Source: Mycoavidus cysteinexigens_B (GTDB lineage Bacteria > Pseudomonadota > Gammaproteobacteria > Burkholderiales > Burkholderiaceae). Taken from it: 64,000 nucleotides of DNA. Each line of letters starts with the position of its first letter. Within the stretch, counting starts at the first letter, position 1. The DNA lies in contig JASSUG010000002.1 of the NCBI GenBank assembly GCA_031963465.1, positions 248,001 to 312,000 of the forward strand, written 5' to 3'. Position numbers and translations under genes: made by a program. This document shows positions 26,098-34,844 of the stretch, piece by piece. The notes beneath the pieces are model-generated. The model did not search any database and was not told where the DNA came from. It was given only the letters and a program-made list of their open reading frames with translations.

Positions 26098-28872
26098 TCA
26101 CTGGATTTCAGCGCCAAGCTGTCTAAGCAATTGCGCATTCACTTCACTTAATCCTACGGCTCCTTTTATACGGGTTTCTGTCGCCGTCAACGTGGCTTGA
26201 TAAGAGGTCCACTCTAATACCGCCTCAGGTTTCTTGTCTTCGCCTTCTATGCGCCATTTCCTTATGGTTTTATCTGCTCCCGCTGTGATTAAGTGCGATT
26301 TACCTTCTTCTATCTTTTGCCAAACGACTGAATAAATAAATCCGTTAGAATCCTTAATGGTTGTAATGCATTGCCCTAAGGATAGCAACCACAGCTTCAC
26401 TGTCTTGTCCTCACCCCCCGAGGCTAGCCATTTACCATCAGCACTGAACGCTACACTATTGACTTCTCCACGATGCCCCGTAAATATCGTAGGCACTTGC
26501 TCTGAGCTGCTTTCTAGATCCCACAGCTTCACCCTGTCCCGACGCCCCGAGGCCAGCCACTTGCCATCGCGGCTAAACGAGATGCTATACACGCTGCGAT
26601 CGTCCGCTCGCCCTCGAAATATCTTAGGCACTTGCTCTAAGCCGCTCTCTACATGCCACAGCTTAATATCCCTATCCCATCCCGCTGAGGCTAGCCATTT
26701 GCTATCAGCGCTGAACGAAACACTTGTTACGCCATTATAATGCTCTTGATAATGCTCTTGATAATGCCCTTGAAATGTCGTAGGCGCTTGTTCTGAGCCA
26801 CTTTCTAAGCTCCACAGCTTCACTGTACGATCCTGGCTCCCCGAGGCCAGCCACTTGCCATCCGTGCTCAATGAGACACTCGTGACCCTACCGCTATGCC
26901 CGTCAAAAGTCTTAAATGCTTGCTCCGAGTCGCTTCCTACACGCCAGAGTTTGACTGCCTTATCAAAACCTCCCGAGGCCAACCACTCACCATCAGCGCT
27001 TAACGCAACACTCGTCACGCCACCATGATGCCCGGCAAAGGTTTTTAGTACGCGTTCCGAGTCGCGCTCTACACTCCACAGCTTCACTGCGTCGTCATGC
27101 CCTCCCGAGGCAAGCTGTTTTCCGTCGGCGCGCAACGAGATACTCGTCACCCTATCAAAATGCCCTGCAAACAACTTGGGGGTTTGATCTAAGCCGCGCT
27201 CTAGTCTCCACAGCTTGACTGTCTGGTCGTTGCTGCCTGAGGCAAGCCACTTTCTGTCGGGGCTGAACGCAACACTATTGACATAACTGCTGTGTCCTTC
27301 AAATGTTTTAGGCATTTGCTCTGAGCTGCCTTCTACCCACCAGAGTTTGACTGCCTTGTCGTCGCTCGCCGAGGCTAACCACTTGCCATCGGCGCTAAAT
27401 GAGACACTATTGACATTACCGCTATGCCCTCTAAAGGTTTTAGGGGTTTGATCTGCACCACCTTTTACACACCAGAGTTTGACTGTCTCGTCTTCACTCC
27501 CCGAAGCGAGCCATTTGCCATCGGTGCTGAACGAGAGACTCGTCACCGGCTCTTCATGCCCTGCAAATGTTTGAGGCGTTTGATCTGGGCTGCCCTCTAC
27601 ATGCCATAGCTTAACTGTCTTGTCCTCGCTCGCCGAGGCTAGCCACTTACCATCGGCGCTGAATAAGACGCTCGTTATACTTTCACTATGCCCTTCAAAT
27701 ATCTTAGGCGTTTGCTCAGAGTCGCTCGCTGTATCCCACAGCTTCACCTCAACGTAATTTGCCGCGGCTAGCCACTGGCCATCCGGGCTCAAGGAGACAC
27801 TTTTTACCGCCTCATGATGCCATCTAAACGTCATAGGCTCTTTCTTAAAACCACTCGCGACACTCCATAACTTCGCCGTCAAGTCCTCTCCCCCCGAAGC
27901 CAACCACTTGCCATCAGCACTGAAAGCGACACTCATCACCTCGCCCTGATGCCCCTCAAACGTGTTTTTGAGCTTTAGAGTTTTAGCATCGTACAGCTTA
28001 ATACTGTGTGCGTCTGAAGCAACAGCTAGCCACCGACCATCTGGCGAATAACAGCAGGCATAAACCCAGTTTCCAATCTCTAAAGCGGGCCGTTCTCCAA
28101 ACCGAACTTTAGCCATTTTCGCATTGCTTAGATTCGCTTGGCTTAACCATGCTCCCTGTAAATTACTGCCGCTTAAATCAGCTTCCTCGAATTGTGTATG
28201 GGCAAAAACACCATAGCTCAAATCTGCCCCAGGGACTCGAATTCCTCTGAAATCTTGTTCGGTCAAAGCAATACCTGCTTTGACCAAGAGCGTTAAGGCA
28301 TTGGCTGCTATGGTTTGCACCTCTTCTGTTTTGGAGCGTTCGACCCAATCCAGTAGTCTTTGCTTTAACTCCGGTTCTTGTTGGATGGTCTTCTTTAAAA
28401 ATTCAAATATCGTTGGATCGCAAACCAGAAGTAGCAGCTTAAAGAGCGCAGGCTTTTCTATGACTTGATCAAGCTGATTTGATTTCCATAAGCTCTGGAG
28501 TTGGTTCAATGCAAATATTTTTAAATCAGCATCTGATCTAGCTAAATCATACTGATATTCTGATGGAACTCTTTGCTGTAGCAGGTGCAATTTTAAGACG
28601 GCGGAGTCAGTTGGCTCTCCGTTGCGAGTCACTGTAGTCAGCGCTTCAAAAAGCGCCTGCAGGGCTGTCGCATCCAGTCGATTTTCTATTTCTTCTTGTA
28701 TTTCTAATGGTAGCGAAAGTAATGAAGGCGCAGGAGACTTTGGTACGGCCGAATAATATTGAATTGCAGAGCCGGAAATAGGAGTGAACATAGATATTTT
28801 AGCATTGAGTGATGGTAATGCCTTTAGGCAAAATTTTATAGCCGCTGGTCTAAAGAGCGGATATTTCAGCAA
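26098..28872 (-). CDS. 14-blade WD40 protein with F-box-like N-terminus
   Basis: The product is up to 924 aa; the likelier start is ATG at 28791 (MFTPISGS), which aligns with the paralogue at the left edge. Residues ~50-85 (SLLSLPLEIQEEIENRL, DATALQALFEAL) fit the LPxEI...I...L pattern of F-boxes. A helical segment follows, then pentapeptide-like repeats (GADLSYG, EADLSGSNLQGA, ANLSNA). I count 14 WD40 blades, enough for two seven-bladed propellers, mostly TSVSFSADGKWLASGSED...VKLW. Blade 11 has a small duplication (YQEHYQEHY). No enzyme domain and no secretion signal. A scaffold or host-directed substrate adaptor is possible. The blades are very similar at DNA level, so copy number can change by recombination. 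Confidence 0.9.
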   Translation of the reverse strand: MLKYPLFRPAAIKFCLKALPSLNAKISMFTPISGSAIQYYSAVPKSPAPSLLSLPLEIQEEIENRLDATALQALFEALTTVTRNGEPTDSAVLKLHLLQQRVPSEYQYDLARSDADLKIFALNQLQSLWKSNQLDQVIEKPALFKLLLLVCDPTIFEFLKKTIQQEPELKQRLLDWVERSKTEEVQTIAANALTLLVKAGIALTEQDFRGIRVPGADLSYGVFAHTQFEEADLSGSNLQGAWLSQANLSNAKMAKVRFGERPALEIGNWVYACCYSPDGRWLAVASDAHSIKLYDAKTLKLKNTFEGHQGEVMSVAFSADGKWLASGGEDLTAKLWSVASGFKKEPMTFRWHHEAVKSVSLSPDGQWLAAANYVEVKLWDTASDSEQTPKIFEGHSESITSVLFSADGKWLASASEDKTVKLWHVEGSPDQTPQTFAGHEEPVTSLSFSTDGKWLASGSEDETVKLWCVKGGADQTPKTFRGHSGNVNSVSFSADGKWLASASDDKAVKLWWVEGSSEQMPKTFEGHSSYVNSVAFSPDRKWLASGSNDQTVKLWRLERGLDQTPKLFAGHFDRVTSISLRADGKQLASGGHDDAVKLWSVERDSERVLKTFAGHHGGVTSVALSADGEWLASGGFDKAVKLWRVGSDSEQAFKTFDGHSGRVTSVSLSTDGKWLASGSQDRTVKLWSLESGSEQAPTTFQGHYQEHYQEHYNGVTSVSFSADSKWLASAGWDRDIKLWHVESGLEQVPKIFRGRADDRSVYSISFSRDGKWLASGRRDRVKLWDLESSSEQVPTIFTGHRGEVNSVAFSADGKWLASGGEDKTVKLWLLSLGQCITTIKDSNGFIYSVVWQKIEEGKSHLITAGADKTIRKWRIEGEDKKPEAVLEWTSYQATLTATETRIKGAVGLSEVNAQLLRQLGAEIQ

Positions 28873-28989
28873 TACTAGCCATCGGTTTCAGAATCACCGT
28901 GATTGGTAAAGTGAGGCGAGTTAAGGTATTTAGATTGTACAGAAATAGGCCACGATAGGAATTAAGTCAAAAAAATATCTAGAATGAAC

Positions 28990-29215
28990 TTGATATTCTC
29001 GTCGTTTCGCATTGGCGCTGCTTCCAGTTAGTCTTAACTGCGCCGCCACTGCGTGTTCATAGCTCACACTTGTCGTATCTTCCACCGCCAGCAGCAACTC
29101 ATGATCCTGCGCTTGCCGCGCCGTCGCTGCAAGCCCGCCTGCTCTGATCGCTTCCGGATTCACCTTCTCGTGGCACAACAATCGATAAAACCAACAAAGC
29201 CTGCAACTGTTTCCT
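28990..29215 (-). pseudogene. IS4/Tn5-type transposase fragment
   Basis: The minus strand codes FYRLLCHEKVNPEAIRAGG then QDHELLLAVEDTTSVSYEH and SANAKRREYQVHS. It matches the segment around the first catalytic Asp of IS50-type transposases (LLAIEDTTSLSYRHQV...WWVHS). Only about 70 residues remain, without the rest of the catalytic domain. The remaining gap 28873-29492 has no gene apart from the palindrome listed separately. Confidence 0.75.
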
Positions 29216-29327
29216 TACATTCCTTGTGTTTCAATCTACTGTAGAAATATATTTTTTTTTCGTGTATGCTTCTCTCAAATAAATTAAATTCAGTATAAGA
29301 GACTCTCTCCCGTTGGGCAAGGACCAT

Positions 29328-29347
29328 ATATTGCTATAGCAATATAG
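29328..29347. promoter_or_regulatory. 20-bp perfect palindrome upstream of mbtH
   Basis: TATATTGCTATAGCAATATA is self-complementary and lies about 145 bp before the mbtH start, in otherwise non-coding AT-rich DNA. It could be a regulator site for the natural-product locus or a hairpin. Confidence 0.5.
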
Positions 29348-29492
29348 AAATAATAGAAATTTTTGATGTCCGTTATAAAAAGTATGGTGAAATGGATAGG
29401 CCGGAATTAACAACCATGACTGGTTAGATTCTGGTGTGGAGGCTGGATGAATCATTGAATCCAGTATCGCATTAAAAAAAGAGACTTCTAGA

Positions 29493-29702
29493 ATGAGCAA
29501 TCCGTTTGATGATCTCAATGGTGTTTTTTTGGTATTGGTTAATGCCGAAAATCAGCACTCCCTATGGCCTAGCTTTGCCGAGGTACCTACAGGCTGGCGA
29601 ATCGTGCATGGACCCGATGCGCGCCAAGCGTGTCTTAGCTATATCGAAACAAACTGGGCCGATATGCGCCCCCAAAGCTTGATTGAAGCCATAGGTAGCT
29701 AA
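29493..29702 (+). CDS. MbtH-like protein
   Basis: The product is 69 aa, the normal size. MbtH-like proteins bind and activate adenylation domains of non-ribosomal peptide synthetases. The family signature is complete: NPFDD at the start, FLVLVNAENQHSLWP, VPTGWRIVHGP and YIETNWADMRPQSLIEA. The three conserved Trp residues are present. It leads a row with a carbamoyltransferase, a methyltransferase and an exporter, which suggests a peptide natural product. No NRPS gene lies in the window, so the partner must be elsewhere or lost. Confidence 0.95.
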   Translation: MSNPFDDLNGVFLVLVNAENQHSLWPSFAEVPTGWRIVHGPDARQACLSYIETNWADMRPQSLIEAIGS

Positions 29703-29708
29703 TAAGCG

Positions 29709-29733
29709 ACACTTCACTCTAGGGTGAAGGTGT
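29709..29733 (+). terminator. Hairpin after mbtH
   Basis: ACACTTCAC pairs with GTGAAGGTGT (one bulge) and is followed by TTGTTTG, just after the mbtH stop. It may attenuate transcription into the carbamoyltransferase gene. Confidence 0.55.
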
Positions 29734-29810
29734 TTGTTTGCGACGCTAGGTTGGTTTGTGTGATGTGTAATCGTGCTGTTCTTGTTATATCTTAACAGAG
29801 GAATAATAAT

Positions 29811-31502
29811 ATGCGCATTCTCGGTATTAACTCCGCCTATCATGAATCCTCAGCATCAATTATTGTAGACGGTAAAATTGTAGCGGCTGTCGAAGAGGAA
29901 AGGTTCACACGAAGAAAACATGCGAAGGAAGCGAGTGTTTCTAATCCAAATGAGCTGCCTGAACACAGTATCCGTTTTTGCCTTTCTTATGCCGGCTTGA
30001 CGGCCGCAGATCTAGACGGGGTTGCTTACTCGTTTGACCCATCTCTTAGGAAACGCAAATTTAAGCTTGACTCTCTAAGCCAACCGGGTGATTGGGGCAG
30101 TGCCGAGGGCGAAAAAATATTTCTCTCCGAGCTCAGTCAGGTCCCAGATGCAGTCGATACATTTTTGGGCAGAAAATTCGGTGATAAATTTTCATTTATT
30201 CCACACCACATAGCCCATGCAGCCTCCACTTTCTATCCCTCTGGCTTCGATGATGCGGCCATCCTCGTAGTGGACGGAATTGGTGAATCAGGATGTACCT
30301 TACTTGCCTGCGGCAACGGACCCAATATAACCTCTCTGGACGAAATACATTACCCGCATTCAATTGGGTTTATCTGGGAAAAGCTTAGTAAGTATTTAGG
30401 ATTTTCAGAATATGACGCTTGCAAACTCATGGGCTTAGCAGCCTATGGCGATCCAGCTGTTTTTAGAAAGGATTTTCAAAGGCTTTTGCAACTTGGAGAA
30501 AGTCGATATGCAGTAGATCCGGCTGTTGCACGTTTCCGTCTGCCAAATTTCGATCAAATTGAGGCTTTATTTGGTCCAGCTCGAGCGGATAATGGTCCGA
30601 TCTTGGAGCATCATCACCATGTTGCTGCTGCACTTCAAGAAGTCACCGATGAAGCTTTACTTGGCCTGGTTCGTGAACTCCGTACGCTCACAAAATCAGA
30701 TAATTTATGCTTCGCGGGTGGTGTAGCACTGAATTGTGTGAGCAATTCAGTGATTAAAGAAAGTCGCATATTCTCAAAAATATATATCCCTACGGCTCCG
30801 CATGATGCTGGAACAGCAGTTGGGGCAGCGCTTCACCTTTATTATTCTCGTTCTGGCCAGCGCTCGTTGTTTGAGGATAATAATCCCTATCTCGGCCCCG
30901 AATTTTCAGATGCCGATATTATGACTGCATTCCAGGAGGCCGGCCTGCAAGCGCAACGATCCACTGATCCTGCCTATGACGCAGCGACCATGATCGCTAA
31001 TGGCAAGATCGTTGCTTGGTTTCAAGGCCGGATGGAGTTTGGGCCGCGGGCGCTGGGTAATCGCTCTTTGCTGGCGGATCCACGCAATGCGTCAGCGCGC
31101 GAACTGCTCAATGTGAAGGTTAAACACCGCGAGGAGTTTCGTCCTTTCGCACCGAGCGTGCTGGCCGAGCAAGCATCTCACTGGTTCGATTTAGGGGAGG
31201 CCTCTTTGAGCCACCACTCTATGCTCTTTGCATGTCCGGCAAAGCAGGACCGCCTCACCTCAATCCCAGCAGTATTACATAAAGACCATTCTGCTCGAGT
31301 CCAAATGGTGAGCCGAGATAGCAACCCCGATTTCCATGCGCTGATCACACATTTTTCCGACATGACTGGCGTACCGTTGGTGCTCAATACATCGTTTAAC
31401 GACAGCGAGCCGATTGTTTGCTCCCCATCTGATGCGATTAAAACCTTCCAGGGTACGGCGATTGATGCTTTATTTATTGGCGATATGTTTGTCGCCAGAT
31501 AA
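29811..31502 (+). CDS. NodU/CmcH/TobZ-family carbamoyltransferase
   Basis: The product is 563 aa, full length. The family makes carbamoyl-adenylate from carbamoyl phosphate and ATP in an N-terminal YrdC/Kae1-like domain and moves the carbamoyl group to a hydroxyl of a natural product. Seen here are GINSAYHESSASIIVDG, VEEERFTRRKH, the metal-binding HHIAHAASTFYPSGF, DGIGESG, and the C-terminal FQGRMEFGPRALGNRSLL and KHREEFRPFAPS. AGAGGAATAATAAT precedes the ATG. Next to mbtH, it probably tailors the same product. Confidence 0.93.
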   Translation: MRILGINSAYHESSASIIVDGKIVAAVEEERFTRRKHAKEASVSNPNELPEHSIRFCLSYAGLTAADLDGVAYSFDPSLRKRKFKLDSLSQPGDWGSAEGEKIFLSELSQVPDAVDTFLGRKFGDKFSFIPHHIAHAASTFYPSGFDDAAILVVDGIGESGCTLLACGNGPNITSLDEIHYPHSIGFIWEKLSKYLGFSEYDACKLMGLAAYGDPAVFRKDFQRLLQLGESRYAVDPAVARFRLPNFDQIEALFGPARADNGPILEHHHHVAAALQEVTDEALLGLVRELRTLTKSDNLCFAGGVALNCVSNSVIKESRIFSKIYIPTAPHDAGTAVGAALHLYYSRSGQRSLFEDNNPYLGPEFSDADIMTAFQEAGLQAQRSTDPAYDAATMIANGKIVAWFQGRMEFGPRALGNRSLLADPRNASARELLNVKVKHREEFRPFAPSVLAEQASHWFDLGEASLSHHSMLFACPAKQDRLTSIPAVLHKDHSARVQMVSRDSNPDFHALITHFSDMTGVPLVLNTSFNDSEPIVCSPSDAIKTFQGTAIDALFIGDMFVAR

Positions 31503-31555
31503 AGAAACCCCTTTCATAGAAAATAATGGCAGTTTGCAAAACAGGAGCGTTAGAT

Positions 31556-32515
31556 ATGTACAATACAAAAAAGGAAAAAGTTCTTTTCTCCATAACGGGA
31601 AAAAACGAGCAAGGGAGGAATTTTTATGAAGTGGACAATGGCTTACCTATAACCCAACAAGAACAATTACATCACTATCTTGGAGAGGCGGATAAAGACA
31701 CCATTTGTGTGCCATCAACTCGTTCCATGAAGATTGTCACCGATCCTTTTAACTATCCTCATGAAGACCAAGTTCTCCCGATCCAGCCAGAACAATTATT
31801 TTTTATGGACTACACATCCAAAAAAGACTTGGAAAACACGGATGTTCTAGATATCGGCCTTGGATCAGGCGTATTGAGTATCTTTTGTTTGTTAAATGGA
31901 GCCGCGTCTTGCGTCGGGCTCGATATCAACTCAAGAGCAAAGATGTTGGCTGGATACAATGCTGTCATCAATAATATTGATAAAAATTTTCATATCAATG
32001 ATGGCCATGCTGCTGACATTTTCCGATCAGTTGATGGCAAAAAATTTGGCTTTATCTGCTCTAATCCACCGTTTGAGCCAACACCGCCAGGGATTGATTA
32101 TTACGTAAATTCAGCCGCAGGGATTTATGGCTTGGATTTTGTGGATGATATCTTGGCCAATGTTGACCGACACTTGATTGATGATGGCACCCTCCAATTG
32201 GTTACGATGGCGCCCGGAAACGCAAAAAAGCCATTCAAATTGTACGAGTCCATAGAAAAATATCTTCCGGGCTGTTCGGTCGAGATCGTGCTAGATCTGC
32301 AGCCCATTCTTTACGCGGATTTTGTCGATAGATTTAAGAATATTTTCGGGCATGACGATGTGTTAATAAACCATATGAAAAAAATCGCATCTGATGATGG
32401 TGTGACTCATTTGCATATGCTCATCCTGAAATATAAGAAGGGCAGACATGGGAGCATTACCGAAATAAACGCGCAGAAAGTATATGAAACGTGGTCCACC
32501 CCATTGGGGATATAG
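31556..32515 (+). CDS. Class I SAM-dependent methyltransferase (HemK/PrmC-like fold)
   Basis: The product is about 319 aa. The Rossmann motif I is VLDIGLGSGVLSIFCLLNGA, motif II is VGLDINSRA and motif IV is CSNPPFEPTPPG. An NPPF/Y tetrapeptide points to methylation of an amide, amine or similar planar nitrogen. The ATG at 31556 has AGGAGC eight bases upstream; an in-frame upstream start at 31526 is less supported. Only 53 bp after the carbamoyltransferase, so probably cotranscribed. Substrate unknown; tailoring of the peptide product is inferred. Confidence 0.85.
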   Translation: MYNTKKEKVLFSITGKNEQGRNFYEVDNGLPITQQEQLHHYLGEADKDTICVPSTRSMKIVTDPFNYPHEDQVLPIQPEQLFFMDYTSKKDLENTDVLDIGLGSGVLSIFCLLNGAASCVGLDINSRAKMLAGYNAVINNIDKNFHINDGHAADIFRSVDGKKFGFICSNPPFEPTPPGIDYYVNSAAGIYGLDFVDDILANVDRHLIDDGTLQLVTMAPGNAKKPFKLYESIEKYLPGCSVEIVLDLQPILYADFVDRFKNIFGHDDVLINHMKKIASDDGVTHLHMLILKYKKGRHGSITEINAQKVYETWSTPLGI

Positions 32516-32527
32516 CGACCTGCATCA

Positions 32528-32553
32528 GCGCTGCCCACGATCGTGGGCAGCGC
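32528..32553 (+). terminator. 26-nt perfect palindrome after the methyltransferase gene
   Basis: GCGCTGCCCAC-GATC-GTGGGCAGCGC forms an 11-bp GC-rich stem 12 bp after the stop. No T-run follows. It separates the methyltransferase from the exporter. Confidence 0.6.
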
Positions 32554-32848
32554 CAGCTGAGTTAAGTCAGAGCGATTACAAAATAAGGCTAACTGATTAG
32601 AGAGGGGGGCGGATGTTAATGGCTCAATACTTAAAGCAATATTTTCGGCCTTTGTTGGTGACGGCGACCCTTTCTTGTATCGGCGCTATGTTAACCATCG
32701 GCCTGCTTGCCTATATCAATCGACTGGCGACGGAAGGATTGCCGCAAGCACGTTGGAATTGTCAGCAGCGGATATAAACTGATACACAGCAGCGATTGAA
32801 AATTGATACACCGAATTTGAGAAGATAGCTGCATTTTTTGGTGCGGCG

Positions 32849-33934
32849 TTGATAACAAATGAGGCGTATGTGGAAATCAGATTATTAAAGAAGCATGGCA
32901 AAAGCCTGCGTGAGATTGCAGAAGAAGTGGGGTGTTCGGTGAACACAGTGCGCAGGCATCTGGAGTTGACAGAGAAGCCGAAATACGCCCGTCAGATCAA
33001 GCGCTTGCGCAAGCTAGAAGAATATGAAAGCTACCTATGCGGTCGTCAAGAATCAGCGAAGCCATTATGGATCCCAGCGACAGTACTGTATCGCGAGATA
33101 GTGGCTAGAGGTTATCAAGGAGGCATGAGCCAATTGCGAGCATTTTTGCTTACTATAAAGCCAACGCAATCAGAGGAGCCGGTGATTCGGTACGAGACTG
33201 AGCCAGGCGAGCAAATGCAAGTCGACTGGGTCGAGTTTCGTAAAGGATCAGACCCACTCTATGCTTTCTGCGCTACGCTTGGTTATAGCCGAGCGAGCTA
33301 TGTGGAGTTCGTTACCGATATGAAGTCTCAGACCTTGATTGAGTGCCACGAGAGAGCGTTTGAATCGTTCGGGGGAGTTGTAAAGCGGGTTCTTTACGAC
33401 AACATGAAGACGGTCGTGCTCGACCGCGACGCCTATGGTGCGGGAGAACACCGCTTCCATCCTGGGTTTCTGGACTATGCGAAACATAGCTGCTTTCTGA
33501 TTAAGCTATGCCGCCCGTATCGACCCAAGACCAAGGGCAAAGTAGAGCGCTTTAATGGTTATTTACGCCGCTCGTTCTATGTACCGTTGGTTAGCCGACT
33601 CAAGCCGGCTGGTCTGAAACTAGATGCGGTCACAGCCAATCTAGAGGTCAGATGCTGGCTCAACGAAATAGCCAATGAGCGCATTCACGGCACAACCCAA
33701 GTCAAGCCGAGCGAGCGCTTGCAAGAAGAACGTCGCTATTTGCAAGTACTGCCTGAGCCGTGGCGTGGGAAGATTGCAGCAGCTCGTCCGCAACGCAAAA
33801 CGCCAGTTATGAAGGAATCGCCCAAGCGCCCGGCGGTCGTCACGGAGCGACTTAATCAAGAGGTGCCTGTGCAGCACGCGCTGAGCGTCTATGAACACTT
33901 GTTGCAACACATTGTCCAGGGAGCGGCAGCATGA
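32849..33934 (+). CDS. istA: IS21-family transposase IstA
   Basis: The product is 361 aa. N-terminal helix-turn-helix (GKSLREIAEEVGCSVNTVRR) and an rve integrase core with acidic residues in QMQVDWVEF, LYDNMKT and GKVERFNGYLR (DDE triad). TTG at 32849 is the apparent start. The stop overlaps the istB ATG as in other IS21 elements. Intact, but its helper istB is disrupted. Confidence 0.92.
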   Translation: MITNEAYVEIRLLKKHGKSLREIAEEVGCSVNTVRRHLELTEKPKYARQIKRLRKLEEYESYLCGRQESAKPLWIPATVLYREIVARGYQGGMSQLRAFLLTIKPTQSEEPVIRYETEPGEQMQVDWVEFRKGSDPLYAFCATLGYSRASYVEFVTDMKSQTLIECHERAFESFGGVVKRVLYDNMKTVVLDRDAYGAGEHRFHPGFLDYAKHSCFLIKLCRPYRPKTKGKVERFNGYLRRSFYVPLVSRLKPAGLKLDAVTANLEVRCWLNEIANERIHGTTQVKPSERLQEERRYLQVLPEPWRGKIAAARPQRKTPVMKESPKRPAVVTERLNQEVPVQHALSVYEHLLQHIVQGAAA

Positions 33935-34844
33935 ATTTACAGCTTGAAAGCATAGTAGGCGGCCAGCCGGACGCCAGGCGTTCGGAAGAAACAAAATAGC
34001 TTCAATTTATTTTTACGATTCCGAAATAGACGAAAAATAATTCTTATTTATCAAGCACTTAAATTTGTTTCTTAAGAGGATTGGCAGCTTGTGCAGTGCA
34101 CTCAATCTCCCGTTCGTGGCCCAGGGCTATAGCGCAGCAGCACAAAATGCGGCCAAGCAGGAACTTGCTTATAGTGACTTCCTGGAGGAGTTGCTCAGGA
34201 TGGAAGCGGCCGGGCGCAAGGCTAGACAGCAAAGCGTACTGACTAGGATGGCCGGCTTCCCAGCGATCAAAACACTTGATGATTTCAATTACGACTTTGC
34301 CAAGGGTGTAAAAAAAGCTCAGCTAGAAGAATTGGCAGCATTGAGCTTTGTAGAGCGCAATGAGAACGTAGTATTGCTTGGCCCTAGTGGTGTGGGCAAA
34401 ACCCACTTGGCCATTGCATTAGGCTATCGGGCTGCACAAGCCGGCATTAAAACTCGCTTCACGACAGCAGCGGACCTGATGCTATTGTTGACGACGGCTT
34501 ATCAGCAAAACAATATGAAAGCCATTTTACACCGGACCATCAAGGCTTATCGGCTGATGATTATTGATGAGGTGGGCTATGTACCGATGAATCGCGAGCA
34601 AGCCAATCTGTTCTTCCAGGTGATTGCTGCCCTATATGAAAAAAGCAGTGTCATCGTCACCAGCAACTTGCCATTTGGCCAATGGGACACTACCTTTGCG
34701 CAGGACACAACGCTAACGGCAGCGTTGCTCGACCGCTTACTGCATCACGCGCATATTGTGCCAATCGCCGGCGATAGCTATCGGCTCAGGCGCCAGCGAC
34801 AAGCTGGAATGATTCACCCTATCGTAAGGGGAGATCAGCTATGA
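33931..34844 (+). pseudogene. istB: IS21 helper ATPase IstB, interrupted by the 130-bp element
   Basis: The ATG at 33931 overlaps the istA stop (ATGA) and codes MNLQLE before the inverted 130-bp element. The gene resumes as RIGSLCSALNLPFVAQGY. Net insertion of 128 bp shifts the frame; its exact removal restores GAA-AGG-ATT. The downstream part keeps the AAA+ ATPase motifs LLGPSGVGKTHLAIALGY and LMIIDEVGYVP. Re-initiation at a TTG at 34065 could yield an almost complete IstB lacking its first residues, so loss of activity is likely but not certain. Confidence 0.87.
33949..34078 (-). repeat. 130-bp repeat element, copy C (inverted, inside istB)
   Basis: Reverse complement of copies A and B over the full 130 bp, with AG at both ends (CT on the element strand). 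Its presence in an IS, in opposite orientation and far from rpn, shows real dispersal rather than local duplication. Confidence 0.9.
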
